The translations under genes and the position numbers were made by a program. The notes below the pieces were generated by a model. The model searched no databases and had not been told where the DNA came from. It was given only the letters and a program-made list of their open reading frames with translations. DNA of 64,000 bases from Streptomyces formicae (GTDB lineage: Bacteria > Actinomycetota > Actinomycetes > Streptomycetales > Streptomycetaceae): contig NZ_CP071872.1 of NCBI RefSeq assembly GCF_022647665.1, forward strand, positions 8,113,292-8,177,291, in the 5' to 3' direction. Every line of letters starts with the position of its first letter. Position 1 is the stretch's first letter. Shown in pieces: positions 56,823 through 64,000 of this stretch.

Positions 56823-57440
56823 TCACAGCGGCCGCAGCGCCGGTTCCTTCTGCACGGCCCCCAGAAGCCGGTCCAGCGCGAGCTCCACGTCTTCCTTCCA
56901 GGAGAGCGTCGTACGCAGCTCCAGCCTGAGCCTGGGGTGCGTGGGGTGGGGACGGACTGTCTTGAAGCCCACGGCCAGAAGATGGTCAGCGGGCAGGACG
57001 CAGGCCGGCTCGGTCCAGCGGGCGTCGCCGAAGGCCTCGATCGCCTTGAAACCCCGACGGAGAAGATCTTTAGCCACGGTCTGCACCATGACCCGCCCCA
57101 GCCCTTGGCCCTGATAGCTGGGCATGATCCAAGCCGTCATCAACTGCACGGCGTCCGGCGAGACAGGACTCGTGGGAAATGCGGTCGACCGTGGCACATA
57201 GGCCGGCGGCGCGTACAGCACAAACCCCACCGGGATCTCGTCGACGTAGACAACGCGTCCGCAGGAGCCCCACTCCAGCAGGACGGCCGAGATCCAGGCT
57301 TCCTTCTCCAGCTCGGGTCTGCCCGCTTTTACTGCTGCTTCTCCACTGACTGGATCAAGCTCCCAGAAGACACACGCTCGGCAGCGCTTGGGGAGGTCTG
57401 GAAGGTTGTCCAACGTGAGTGGTACGAGCCGACGCCCCAT
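56823..57440 (-). CDS. GNAT-family acetyltransferase
   Basis: 205 residues from ATG 57440, with GTGAGGAAC upstream. N-terminal CRACVFWELDP (Cys-rich start), then AWISAVLLEWGSCGRVVYVD, the acetyl-CoA loop MPSYQGQGLGRVMVQTVAKD and the end GFKTVRPHPTHPRLRLELRT. In Streptomyces such a gene lies between trxA and parB, in the place of cwlM in mycobacteria. Substrate unknown; the N-terminal Cys cluster is a feature of this group (DUF-like extension). It starts within the 3' end of the small gene upstream and is probably co-transcribed with it. Confidence 0.88.
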   Translation of the reverse strand: MGRRLVPLTLDNLPDLPKRCRACVFWELDPVSGEAAVKAGRPELEKEAWISAVLLEWGSCGRVVYVDEIPVGFVLYAPPAYVPRSTAFPTSPVSPDAVQLMTAWIMPSYQGQGLGRVMVQTVAKDLLRRGFKAIEAFGDARWTEPACVLPADHLLAVGFKTVRPHPTHPRLRLELRTTLSWKEDVELALDRLLGAVQKEPALRPL

Positions 57441-57586
57441 GAGGGCTGTTCCTCACTTCCTTCGACTGCCGCGCCAAGGGCAGCGGACAACGCGCTCCGT
57501 TCCCGGAGCAGGCTGCCGATGAACCCGCCGACCGCGCCAATGCTCAGGCCGGCTGTCAGTAGCTGGCTGCGGCTCACCGATCGCAT
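57329..57586 (-). CDS. small membrane protein overlapping the GNAT gene (putative)
   Basis: 85 residues from ATG 57586, which has the strong site GAGGAAGGCG. One hydrophobic helix near the N-terminus (LLTAGLSIGAVGGFIGSLL) followed by a polar region. The last 37 codons overlap the GNAT gene in another frame, which is unusual, so either the 3' part has a frameshift or the product is short. The good ribosome-binding site and start of the helix support translation. I do not recognise a family. Confidence 0.5.
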   Translation of the reverse strand: MRSVSRSQLLTAGLSIGAVGGFIGSLLRERSALSAALGAAVEGSEEQPSWGVGSYHSRWTTFQTSPSAAERVSSGSLIQSVEKQQ

Positions 57587-57679
57587 GGCTCGCCTTCCTC
57601 TGAGATGGGTCAAGGTGGATGCGCCATACCAGAACGCATCGTATCCACCCAGCGAGGACACGCCTACCGAGAGACGGCA

Positions 57680-57724
57680 AAGGGCGGACCGTGTTCCGCC
57701 GACTGCCGGACACGATCCGCCCTT
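57680..57724 (-). terminator. terminator after parB
   Basis: Inverted repeat with 14 of 15 paired bases (57680-57694 and 57710-57724) and a 15-base loop, 18 bases downstream of the parB stop. Confidence 0.82.
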
Positions 57725-57741
57725 GATGCCTGTACCGAGGC

Positions 57742-58842
57742 TCAGATTTCGTCGTCCTCGGTGGGTTCCTCGGAGCCGCCCTGCTCCATGACCCGCCCCT
57801 CTCCCGGGGCAAGGGTGCCGAGAATCCGGTCGAGGTCCTCTATCGAGGCGAACTCAACGACGATCTTGCCCTTCTTCTGGCCCAGGTCGACCTTCACCCG
57901 GGTCTCGAAGCGATCAGAGAGGCGGGACGCCAGATCTGTGAGCGCCGGCGAGAGCCGCGTGCCCGCACGGGGGCCCTTCGGCTTGGGAGCGCTCGAGGGC
58001 CGCGAGCCCATCAGCGTCACGATCTCCTCAACGGCACGCACCGACAGTCCCTCAGCGACGATCCGGTGCGCCAACCGGTCCTGCTCGTCGGAGTCCTCGA
58101 TGGACAGCAGGGCCCGTGCGTGACCGGCGGAGAGCACACCGGCGGCGACACGGCGCTGGACCGGCGGCGACAAGCGAAGGAGCCGCAGCGTGTTGGAGAC
58201 CTGGGGACGCGAGCGCCCGATCCGGTCAGCCAGCTGGTCGTGGGTGCACTTGAAGTCCTTCAGCAACTGGTCGTAGGCGGCTGCCTCTTCCAGTGGGTTC
58301 AGCTGCGCACGGTGGAGGTTCTCCAGGAGAGCGTCCAGGAGGAGCTTGTCGTCCTCCGTCGCCCGCACGATTGCCGGAATCCGCTCCAGGCCGGCCTCAC
58401 GGCAGGCCCGCCAGCGGCGCTCGCCCATGATGAGCTCGTAGCGGTCGGGGCCCAGTTGCCGAACCACGACGGGCTGAAGAAGGCCGACCTCCTTGATGGA
58501 GGTGACGAGTTCGGCAAGTGCGTCCTCATCGAAGACTTCACGCGGCTGCCGGGGGTTCGGCGTAATGGAGTCGAGCGGCACCTCGGCGAAGTGCGCTCCG
58601 GCCGACGACACAATGTCCGGCATCGTCTCGGGCTCCGGCTCGGCAGCACGAGGCTCGGGGGTCACCGGTCCGGGCGGCAGCGTGGCCACCTTGGCGGCGG
58701 CTACGCCTCGCTCCGCCGTGAGAACCGGTCCCGCTCCCGCAGATGCCGAAGCGGCTCCGTCGGAAGTCACCGGCTTTTCCTGTGGAGCGGCCGGGATCAG
58801 TGCACCGAGCCCACGCCCCAATCCTCTACGTCGCTCGCTCAC
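57742..58842 (-). CDS. parB: chromosome partitioning protein ParB
   Basis: 366 residues from GTG 58842, whose GTGA overlaps the parA stop. N-terminal CTP-binding/ParB box: DSITPNPRQPREVFDEDALAELV and YELIMGERRWRACREAGLERIPAIV (GERR motif). The central helix-turn-helix is CTHDQLADRIGRSRPQVSNTLRLLRL, which binds parS. The C-terminal dimerisation domain ends VKVDLGQKKGKIVVEFASIEDLDRIL. It loads on the parS sites of this window, spreads with CTP and organises the origin region during sporulation. Followed by a terminator. Confidence 0.97.
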   Translation of the reverse strand: MSERRRGLGRGLGALIPAAPQEKPVTSDGAASASAGAGPVLTAERGVAAAKVATLPPGPVTPEPRAAEPEPETMPDIVSSAGAHFAEVPLDSITPNPRQPREVFDEDALAELVTSIKEVGLLQPVVVRQLGPDRYELIMGERRWRACREAGLERIPAIVRATEDDKLLLDALLENLHRAQLNPLEEAAAYDQLLKDFKCTHDQLADRIGRSRPQVSNTLRLLRLSPPVQRRVAAGVLSAGHARALLSIEDSDEQDRLAHRIVAEGLSVRAVEEIVTLMGSRPSSAPKPKGPRAGTRLSPALTDLASRLSDRFETRVKVDLGQKKGKIVVEFASIEDLDRILGTLAPGEGRVMEQGGSEEPTEDDEI

Positions 58843-60080
58843 TGGATCCCCTCCGCCATGCTCTGCTGATTGTTCTGGCTGACCACGTGCGCGGCCTGGG
58901 CCTCGTAATGAACCCCGACCCCCCGCAGTGCAATCTCACGGGCGGCCTCAAGATACGACAGGGAGCCGCTGGAACCCGGGTCGTACGTGAGAACCGTCTG
59001 CCCATAGCTGGGCGCCTCCGAGATGCGCACGGACCGCGGAATGCTCGTCCGCAGCACCTCATCACCGAAGTGGCTGCGAACCTCGTCCGCCACCTGTGAG
59101 GCGAGCCTGGTCCGACCGTCGTACATGGTGAGCAGGATCGTCGACACATGCAGCGTCGGGTTGAGGTGCCCACGCACCAGGTCGACGTTACGCAGGAGCT
59201 GCCCCAGCCCTTCGAGTGCGTAGTACTCGCACTGGATGGGGATCAGCACCTCCGCTCCGGCGACGAGGGCGTTCACAGTCAGCAGGCCGAGCGACGGCGG
59301 GCAGTCGATGAGGATGTAGTCCAGCGGCTGCTCATATGACTGAATTGCTCGTTGGAGTCGACTCTCCCGCGCCACCAGGGACACCAACTCGATCTCCGCA
59401 CCGGCGAGATCGATGGTGGCAGGGGCACAGAAGAGACCTTCGACATCCTGGACGGGCTGAACGACCTCGGAGAGCGGCTTGCTCTCCACAAGGACGTCAT
59501 AGATCGACGGGACTTCGGCGTGATGGTCGATCCCCAAAGCCGTGGAGGCATTGCCCTGTGGATCCAGGTCGATCACCAGAACACGGGCGCCGTGCAGCGC
59601 CAGCGAAGCGGCAAGATTGACCGTTGTGGTCGTCTTGCCCACTCCGCCCTTCTGGTTGGCGACCACCATGACGCGTGTCTGCTCAGGTCGGGGAAGACCT
59701 TCGCCGGCACGGCCCAGAGCCTCCACCGCCAGTTGGGCAGCACGACCAATGGGGGTGTCGTCCATCGGGGGCGGTGTTTCACGTGAAACATCGTCCCCCG
59801 TTGACTCGGTACGTGGACCGGGGACCGGGTCGGTCATCGGTCCCGCGATGTTGGCGTCGGACCGCAAGGATTCACTCTCCTCGACTTCAAGCTCGCGATG
59901 AACAGAGCCTGCCATGTCTTGGGGGTCGTGAACCAGCGAGGCCGGTGGTTCTGTGGAGGAAACCACCTCTGTGGACAATCCCGTAGCCCTCAAGAGGGGC
60001 TTTCGGTCACGAGGTGTGGCGGCCGCGCGGCCGCGGCTGATGATTCCCTGCAACAGTGAGCGACGTTTCACGTGAAACAC
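58839..60080 (-). CDS. parA: chromosome partitioning ATPase ParA
   Basis: Up to 413 residues. The deviant Walker A VVANQKGGVGKTTTTVNLA, the LDPQGNAS strand and the segment DYILIDCPPSLGLLTVNAL identify ParA. The long N-terminus has no domain. The frame opens at GTG 60080 in a parS site (MFHVKRRSLL), without a ribosome-binding site; ATG 59915 (MAGSVHREL) is an alternative start that I recall from related genes. A second parS site is also in the frame (DDVSRETPP). ParA moves ParB-parS complexes and polymerises along hyphae in sporulation. Overlaps parB by four bases. Confidence 0.95.
   Translation of the reverse strand: MFHVKRRSLLQGIISRGRAAATPRDRKPLLRATGLSTEVVSSTEPPASLVHDPQDMAGSVHRELEVEESESLRSDANIAGPMTDPVPGPRTESTGDDVSRETPPPMDDTPIGRAAQLAVEALGRAGEGLPRPEQTRVMVVANQKGGVGKTTTTVNLAASLALHGARVLVIDLDPQGNASTALGIDHHAEVPSIYDVLVESKPLSEVVQPVQDVEGLFCAPATIDLAGAEIELVSLVARESRLQRAIQSYEQPLDYILIDCPPSLGLLTVNALVAGAEVLIPIQCEYYALEGLGQLLRNVDLVRGHLNPTLHVSTILLTMYDGRTRLASQVADEVRSHFGDEVLRTSIPRSVRISEAPSYGQTVLTYDPGSSGSLSYLEAAREIALRGVGVHYEAQAAHVVSQNNQQSMAEGIQ
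59776..59789. other. parS: parS site 9 (inside parA)
   Basis: Perfect GTTTCACGTGAAAC. In the parA frame it encodes VSRET. Confidence 0.92.
59970..59978 (-). promoter_or_regulatory. DnaA box in the parA 5' region
   Basis: TGTGGACAA, complement of TTGTCCACA, inside the N-terminal extension frame or untranslated leader of parA. A weaker copy TTGTCCACG is at 60200-60208. Confidence 0.55.
60065..60078. other. parS: parS site 10 (at parA start)
   Basis: Perfect GTTTCACGTGAAAC, overlapping the first possible parA start, so it lies in or next to the parAB promoter region. Confidence 0.92.
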
Positions 60081-60221
60081 GATGCACGCGCCGCAGGGTC
60101 ACATCGTTACGACACTCCGAAATGCGTACGTATGGGGATGCATGACGACGACCCGCGACAACCATCCCCAGCAGGCCCTAGGAACGGCCCACCCTCCCGT
60201 TGTCCACGGGAGTCGCACATA

Positions 60222-60938
60222 TCAACGACGTCGGCGAGTGCGCCCGGTCCTGGCAGCCTTGGCCCGCTTGGCGGCGAAGCGCACACCACCCGGGCTCTCG
60301 CCGACCTCGACCCGCACCACCGTGGACAGCGGGTCGACAATGCCCTCGCCGACATGCAGAACGGAGGTCTCTACGACTCCTAGCTTGCTGAGAGCGGCTC
60401 GGGCTCCGTTGATCTCCTCTTCCGCGGTGTCGCCCTTGAGGGCCAGCATCTCGCCGTACGGCCGCAGCAGCGGCACACCCCAGCCAGCCAGTCGATCCAG
60501 CGGAGCCACCGCCCGCGCCGTCACGACATGGACCGGCGGCAGCGTGCCAAGCACCTCCTCCGCTCGGCCGCGCACCACCGTGACATGGTCCAGGCCCAGG
60601 AGCTCGACGACTTCCTGGAGGAAGTTCGTGCGACGGAGCAGTGGCTCAAGAAGTGTGATCTTGAGATCCGGACGGACAAGAGCCAGTGGAATGCCCGGAA
60701 GCCCTGCGCCCGAGCCGACGTCGCAGACGGTGACGCCTTCGGGAACGACCTCGGAGAGCACGGCGCAGTTCAGCAGATGGCGCTCCCACAGCCGCGGCAC
60801 TTCGCGCGGACCGATCAGCCCACGCTTGACCCCCGCGTCCGCGAGCAGCTCCGCGTACCGGACGGCCTCGGGGAAGAACTCACCGAACACCGTCCGCGCC
60901 TCATCGGGTGCCTGGGGAAGCTCTGCTGCCTCCGTCAC
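60222..60938 (-). CDS. rsmG: 16S rRNA (guanine527-N7)-methyltransferase RsmG
   Basis: 238 residues from GTG 60938 (VTEAAELPQAPDEA), with GAAGGACGG upstream; the frame is open to 61094 and includes ATG 60956. The SAM motif is VTVCDVGSGAGLPGIPLALV, preceded by REVPRLWERHLLNCAVL and followed by LEPLLRRTNFLQEVVELLGL. It methylates G527 of 16S rRNA; loss gives low-level streptomycin resistance and, in Streptomyces, altered antibiotic production. The C-terminus is a basic tail (KRAKAARTGRTRRRR). It is 141 bases from parA. Confidence 0.96.
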   Translation of the reverse strand: MTEAAELPQAPDEARTVFGEFFPEAVRYAELLADAGVKRGLIGPREVPRLWERHLLNCAVLSEVVPEGVTVCDVGSGAGLPGIPLALVRPDLKITLLEPLLRRTNFLQEVVELLGLDHVTVVRGRAEEVLGTLPPVHVVTARAVAPLDRLAGWGVPLLRPYGEMLALKGDTAEEEINGARAALSKLGVVETSVLHVGEGIVDPLSTVVRVEVGESPGGVRFAAKRAKAARTGRTRRRR

Positions 60939-60997
60939 CGGGAACCGTCCTTCCATACCGCTACCGCACTGGTGGCTGACTATCAGGCTGACAAAGT

Positions 60998-61027
60998 TCG
61001 GCCCCGCCTGCGAACAGACGGGGCCGA
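60998..61027 (-). terminator. hairpin between jag and rsmG
   Basis: 9-bp arms (60998-61006 and 61019-61027) with a 12-base loop, just after the jag stop. It may be a weak terminator or attenuator before rsmG. Confidence 0.5.
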
Positions 61028-61041
61028 CGGAACGATGAGGG

Positions 61042-61554
61042 TCAGGCAGGGAGGACGACGACGAAGCGCTGCGGCTCCTCGCCCTCGGACTCACTGCGCA
61101 GACCGGCGGCGGCGACCGCGTCGTGTACGACCTTGCGCTCGAACGGGGTCATCGGCTTCAGCTTCACCGGCTCGCCGGAGTTCTTGACCTCGTCCGCGGC
61201 CTTGGCCCCGAGCTCAGCGAGCTCGGCACGCTTCTTGGCGCGGAAGCCCGCGATGTCCAGCATGAGCCGGCTGCGATCCCCGGTCTCCCGGTGCACCGCG
61301 AGACGCGTCAGCTCCTGGAGCGCCTCCAACACCTCGCCGTCCCGGCCCACGAGCTTCTGCAGATCCCGGCCGCTCGTGTCGCTGATGATCGAAACCGCAG
61401 CCCGGTCAGCCTCGACGTCCATGTCGATGTCGCCGTCGAGATCGGCGATGTCGAGCAGACCCTCGAGGTAGTCAGCGGCGATCTCTCCCTCCTGCTCGAG
61501 GCGGGTCAGGGTGTCGCTACCCTCGGCGGCGGCGGAGGTGGTGCCTTCCGTCAC
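61042..61554 (-). CDS. jag: Jag/KhpB single-stranded nucleic acid-binding protein
   Basis: 170 residues from GTG 61554, with GAAGGAG upstream. N-terminal acidic part (1-60), a KH domain (about 60-105, SGRDLQKLVGRDGEVLEALQ with the GxxG-like loop), and a C-terminal R3H domain (about 110-170, ELAELGAKA, then FERKVVHDAV). It binds RNA and is conserved next to yidC in Gram-positive bacteria. The gene follows yidC by 14 bases on the same strand. Confidence 0.95.
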   Translation of the reverse strand: MTEGTTSAAAEGSDTLTRLEQEGEIAADYLEGLLDIADLDGDIDMDVEADRAAVSIISDTSGRDLQKLVGRDGEVLEALQELTRLAVHRETGDRSRLMLDIAGFRAKKRAELAELGAKAADEVKNSGEPVKLKPMTPFERKVVHDAVAAAGLRSESEGEEPQRFVVVLPA

Positions 61555-61568
61555 GGATGGACTCCTTC

Positions 61569-62822
61569 TTACTTCTTGGACGACGGGTGCTTGGGCCGCT
61601 GCTGGCCCTTGCGCTGTCCGGACTTGGCTTGGCGCGCGGAACCCGGAGCGGTCTTGGCCGCGGGCTTCGGCTTGGCGTCCTGCGGCTCGCTCTGCTTCTC
61701 CAGCGACGTCTTGGACGTGGATTCCTGCTGTGCGCTTCCGGCCTGAGCGGTACCGGACTGGCGCTGGGCCTTGGTCTGCCGCTTGGGCTGACGGCGCCCG
61801 GCGGCTCCGCCCTCGGTCTCCACGGCGAGGGTGTCGCCCTTCACCACAGTGCCGTCGGCCTGGGCGGCGAAGCCCGCCTTGGACAGGCCCGAGATGAACC
61901 GGCGCTCGTTCTCGTTGCGGTCGGCGCCCTTGGCGACGATGGCCTGGACGACATTGCGCTTGCGCCGACCGCGCACCTCGCCGTGAGCCGTGACGCTCTT
62001 CAGCAGACGCTGCAGGTAGCTGTCCTGCGCCTTGGAACCGGGCGTCGGGTTCTGGTTGATCACGTACATCTGCTGGCCCATGGTCCACACGTTGGTGGTC
62101 AGCCAGTAGACGAGGACACCGACCGGGAAGTTGATGCCCATGACGGCGAAGATCACCGGGAAGATGTACATCAGCATCTTCTGCTGCTGCATGTACGGCG
62201 TCTTGACCGACAGGTCGACGTTCTTCTGCATCAGCTGGCGCTGCGTGTAGAACTGCGAGGCGGACATCAGGATGATCATCACCGCGGTGACGACGCGGAC
62301 GTCCATGATCGTGGCGCTGAGCGCCGCGACCTTGTCCTGGGAGTCCGTGAACTTGGCGGCGATCGGCGCGCCGAAGATCTGGGCCTCGCGCGCGCTGTCC
62401 ACCAGCGTCTGGTTGAGCACGCCGATCGTCTTGCCGTTGGCGATGTTGCTCAGCACATGGTAGAGCGCGAAGAAGAACGGCGACTGCGCGAGGATCGGAA
62501 GGCACGAGGACAGCGGGTTGGTCCCCGTGTCCTTGTACAGCTTCATCATCTCTTCGGACTGACGCTGTCGGTCGTTCTTGTAGCGCTCCTGGATGGCCTT
62601 CATCTTCGGCTGGAGCGCCTGCATGTTCCGCATCGACTTGATCTGCTTCACGAAGAGCGGGATCAGACAGATACGGATCAGCACCACCAGGGACACGATG
62701 GACAGTCCCCAGGCCCAGCCCGTGTCGGGGCCGAAGAGAGCCCCGTACAGCTTGTGGAACTGGACGATGATCCAGGAGACGGGTGTGGTGATAAAGCTGA
62801 AGAGACTGGCAATCGTGTCCAC
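61569..62822 (-). CDS. yidC: membrane protein insertase YidC
   Basis: 417 residues from GTG 62822. Five-helix Oxa1/YidC core: FITTPVSWIIVQFHKLYG (first helix region), WGLSIVSLVVLIRICLIPLF, then the cytosolic loop KQIKSMRNMQALQPKM and QSPFFFALYHVL. A long basic C-terminal tail (about 290-417) rich in Lys, Gln and Arg is likely to bind ribosomes. No lipobox or signal peptidase II site. It inserts membrane proteins alone or with SecYEG. It sits three bases after yidD. Confidence 0.96.
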   Translation of the reverse strand: MDTIASLFSFITTPVSWIIVQFHKLYGALFGPDTGWAWGLSIVSLVVLIRICLIPLFVKQIKSMRNMQALQPKMKAIQERYKNDRQRQSEEMMKLYKDTGTNPLSSCLPILAQSPFFFALYHVLSNIANGKTIGVLNQTLVDSAREAQIFGAPIAAKFTDSQDKVAALSATIMDVRVVTAVMIILMSASQFYTQRQLMQKNVDLSVKTPYMQQQKMLMYIFPVIFAVMGINFPVGVLVYWLTTNVWTMGQQMYVINQNPTPGSKAQDSYLQRLLKSVTAHGEVRGRRKRNVVQAIVAKGADRNENERRFISGLSKAGFAAQADGTVVKGDTLAVETEGGAAGRRQPKRQTKAQRQSGTAQAGSAQQESTSKTSLEKQSEPQDAKPKPAAKTAPGSARQAKSGQRKGQQRPKHPSSKK

Positions 62823-62825
62823 TAA

Positions 62826-63152
62826 TCAGGCTCCTTGAGCATTGGGCGAGGTCTCTGCGGCCGGGCTGGTCTCAGGGGGGTGCCCGCCCTTGCCGCCGCG
62901 CAGGTATTCGCGCAGCAGCTCGTGCCAACGAGGTCGTTTGCGCGGTGGCACGTGGTCCACCCCGCCGGGCGACCACGGATTGCACCGCAGGATCCGCCAG
63001 GCGGTCAGGGCCGTGCCCTTCACCGCGCCATGCCGGTCGATGGCTGTGTATCCGTAGTGAGAACACGACGGGTAGTACCTGCAGACGGGCCCCAGCAGCG
63101 GGCTGATCGTCCACTGGTACAGCTTGATCAGAGCCAGCAGCGGGTACTTCAT
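62826..63152 (-). CDS. yidD: membrane protein insertion efficiency factor YidD
   Basis: 108 residues. The family motif is LYQWTISPLLGPVCRYYPSC then HYGYTAIDRHGAVKG and LRCNPWSPGG, with three conserved Cys. YidD assists YidC-dependent insertion and is peripheral to the membrane. The gene overlaps rnpA by four bases (ATGA type) and is followed by yidC. The C-terminal 35 residues are charged and variable. Confidence 0.96.
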   Translation of the reverse strand: MKYPLLALIKLYQWTISPLLGPVCRYYPSCSHYGYTAIDRHGAVKGTALTAWRILRCNPWSPGGVDHVPPRKRPRWHELLREYLRGGKGGHPPETSPAAETSPNAQGA

Positions 63153-63520
63153 CGCGCGCCCCCTCCCAGCAGCCGCTGGAGAGCGGCGTCCAGGTCTCGG
63201 GCCAGCTGTGCATGGTCGGCGTCGCCCGCTCCGGGCAGCGCCCGTACGACCACCAGGCTACCGGGGGGCAGCTCGAGCAGTCGTTCGCGTATCAGGTGCC
63301 GCAGTCTGCGCTTCACCTGATTACGAGTGACCGCGCCACCTACTGCCTTGCTCACGACGAAACCCGCACGCGTCGGGGGAGCGCTCTCCCCAGGCGCGTG
63401 CGGGTCCGTTGCACCGCTGCGTAGATGGACGACGAGAAGCGGGCGTCCGGCCCGGCGTCCCCGGCGTACCGCGGTCGCGAAGTCCTCGCGCCGCCTCAGC
63501 CGATTCTCGGTAGGCAGCAC
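63149..63520 (-). CDS. rnpA: ribonuclease P protein component
   Basis: 123 residues. N-terminal MLPTENRLRRREDFATAVRR and the RNA-binding motif VTRNQVKRRLRHLIRERL (RNR signature) identify the protein subunit of RNase P, which matures tRNA 5' ends with M1 RNA. It is 18 bases after rpmH on the same strand. Confidence 0.97.
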   Translation of the reverse strand: MLPTENRLRRREDFATAVRRGRRAGRPLLVVHLRSGATDPHAPGESAPPTRAGFVVSKAVGGAVTRNQVKRRLRHLIRERLLELPPGSLVVVRALPGAGDADHAQLARDLDAALQRLLGGGAR

Positions 63521-63538
63521 GTCATGACCTGTACGCGA

Positions 63539-63676
63539 TCAGGCGGACAGGCGGGCGCGACCCTTGCCACGGCGGGACGCGAGAATCGCGCGGCCGGCAC
63601 GGGTGCGCATACGCAGCCGGAAGCCGTGGGTCTTCGCGCGACGACGGTTGTTCGGCTGGAAGGTGCGCTTGCTCAC
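63539..63676 (-). CDS. rpmH: 50S ribosomal protein L34
   Basis: 45 residues from GTG 63676: SKRTFQPNNRRRAKTHGFRL then a very basic tail ending RRGKGRARLSA. L34 is a small protein of the large subunit. It is too short for most ORF searches. It heads the rpmH-rnpA-yidD-yidC-jag series, directly upstream of the dnaA region. The start is preceded by GAGCCCCC on the minus strand, a weak ribosome-binding site. Confidence 0.97.
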   Translation of the reverse strand: MSKRTFQPNNRRRAKTHGFRLRMRTRAGRAILASRRGKGRARLSA

Positions 63677-63783
63677 TCGGGGGCTCCAGTAATGATTCGT
63701 GGGGTGGCGGGACATCGCCTGGCTGTCACCGTGCGCCCACGAGTAGCTCGCAATACGCCCGAGTGCACCGCTTCACAATCACC

Positions 63784-63808
63784 GATCGTGATCTACTGAT
63801 CGTGATCT
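63784..63808. repeat. 11-bp direct repeat upstream of dnaA
   Basis: GATCGTGATCT at 63784-63794 and again at 63798-63808, period 14 bases. Each copy contains the near-palindrome GATCGTGATC. It could bind a regulator of rpmH or dnaA. Confidence 0.75.
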
Positions 63809-63921
63809 TTGCCCATCGGAGGCAGGCGGCAGCAGCCATCGACAACTCGACCTGGTTACGGTACGCGCGGCTACGCCATTCGGTCAAACCAGCACCACGA
63901 CAGGTCCCGCTGTGCACAGGC

Positions 63922-63930
63922 TGTGGACAA
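63922..63930 (-). promoter_or_regulatory. DnaA box before dnaA
   Basis: TGTGGACAA (complement TTGTCCACA, the preferred Streptomyces DnaA box) about 30 bases before the possible dnaA -35; consistent with autoregulation of dnaA. Confidence 0.7.
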
Positions 63931-64000
63931 CAACTTGAACAGCGGGGTCGCCCTGACTACCTTGACTGGACTCGAATTCGTTTCCTACCCGCCTGCCGGG

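Larger units (their letters stand above)
63677..64000. other. rpmH-dnaA intergenic region (dnaA promoter region)
   Basis: No gene is supported in these 324 bases. dnaA is expected on the plus strand just beyond the window. Visible signals are a DnaA box (63922-63930), the direct repeats at 63784-63808, and TTGACT at 63962-63967, which could be the -35 of a dnaA promoter; its -10 would lie near 63985-63990 and is not clear. Confidence 0.7.

Noticed and set aside
63726..63917. 63-codon minus-strand frame upstream of rpmH
   Set aside because: No motif and located in the dnaA regulatory region.

Overview
This window is a high-GC actinobacterial chromosome segment. Codon use, the SsgA/SsgR sporulation pair, two in-frame TTA codons in a LysR gene, FemX, a Rex operator, a SigR-type promoter and perfect copies of the Streptomyces parS site all point to Streptomyces. 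It is origin-proximal: the right end reads parB-parA-rsmG-jag-yidC-yidD-rnpA-rpmH and stops in the dnaA upstream region, so dnaA and oriC should lie just past position 64000. The order matches, from memory, the SCO3947-to-SCO3880 block of S. coelicolor. The sigM/trx/par part also matches the dnaA-proximal block of Mycobacterium. I see no prophage, IS element, CRISPR array, intact tRNA or biosynthetic cluster.

Layout. 1-5.3 kb: cydCD-cydB-cydA (bd oxidase and its assembly exporter), read leftward under a perfect Rex operator. 5.3-12.7 kb: a broken cyclophilin-like gene, a HisC-type aminotransferase, a LacI regulator, a phosphoesterase, a membrane protein, and thiC with a TPP riboswitch. 12.7-20.4 kb: YibE/F protein, ssgA and ssgR, small membrane proteins, cupin, ptpA overlapping a Cys/Met-metabolism PLP enzyme, a TTA-containing LysR gene, and a Nudix gene. 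20.4-29.4 kb: flavohemoglobin, remnants of a HAD phosphatase and a GlcG/HbpS gene, acetyltransferases, a divergent MFS/MarR pair, an AlkZ-like winged-helix protein and a serine beta-lactamase-fold hydrolase. 29.5-35.1 kb: dnaB, a MATE gene with a 5' frameshift, and rpsF-ssb-rpsR-rplI. 35.2-45.5 kb: cell-envelope genes (femX, alanine-racemase-like protein, GT87-type transferase, class A PBP), then padR with inositol-1-phosphate synthase, and an MFS protein. 45.5-56.8 kb: CCA-adding enzyme, DUF6049 protein, murJ, pseudokinase, sigM and its anti-sigma factor, trxB-trxA. 56.8-64 kb: GNAT, parAB, and the rsmG-to-rpmH group.

The most notable feature is a set of ten perfect 14-bp parS sites over 58 kb. 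One sits exactly at the centre of a 52-bp perfect palindrome between convergent genes. Three overlap start codons (cydCD, the ORF at 22591, parA), so these proteins begin with FHVK. Others sit beside terminators of convergent genes. Further points are four damaged genes, two of them apparently carrying an extra CG dinucleotide; a nested operator-like inverted repeat before the MATE gene; a 21-bp palindrome at the padR promoter; a DnaA-box cluster between dnaB and the MATE gene; and an Ala/Pro-repeat N-terminus on SsgR. Most of the window is conserved housekeeping sequence, and I do not see a clearly new multi-gene system in it.
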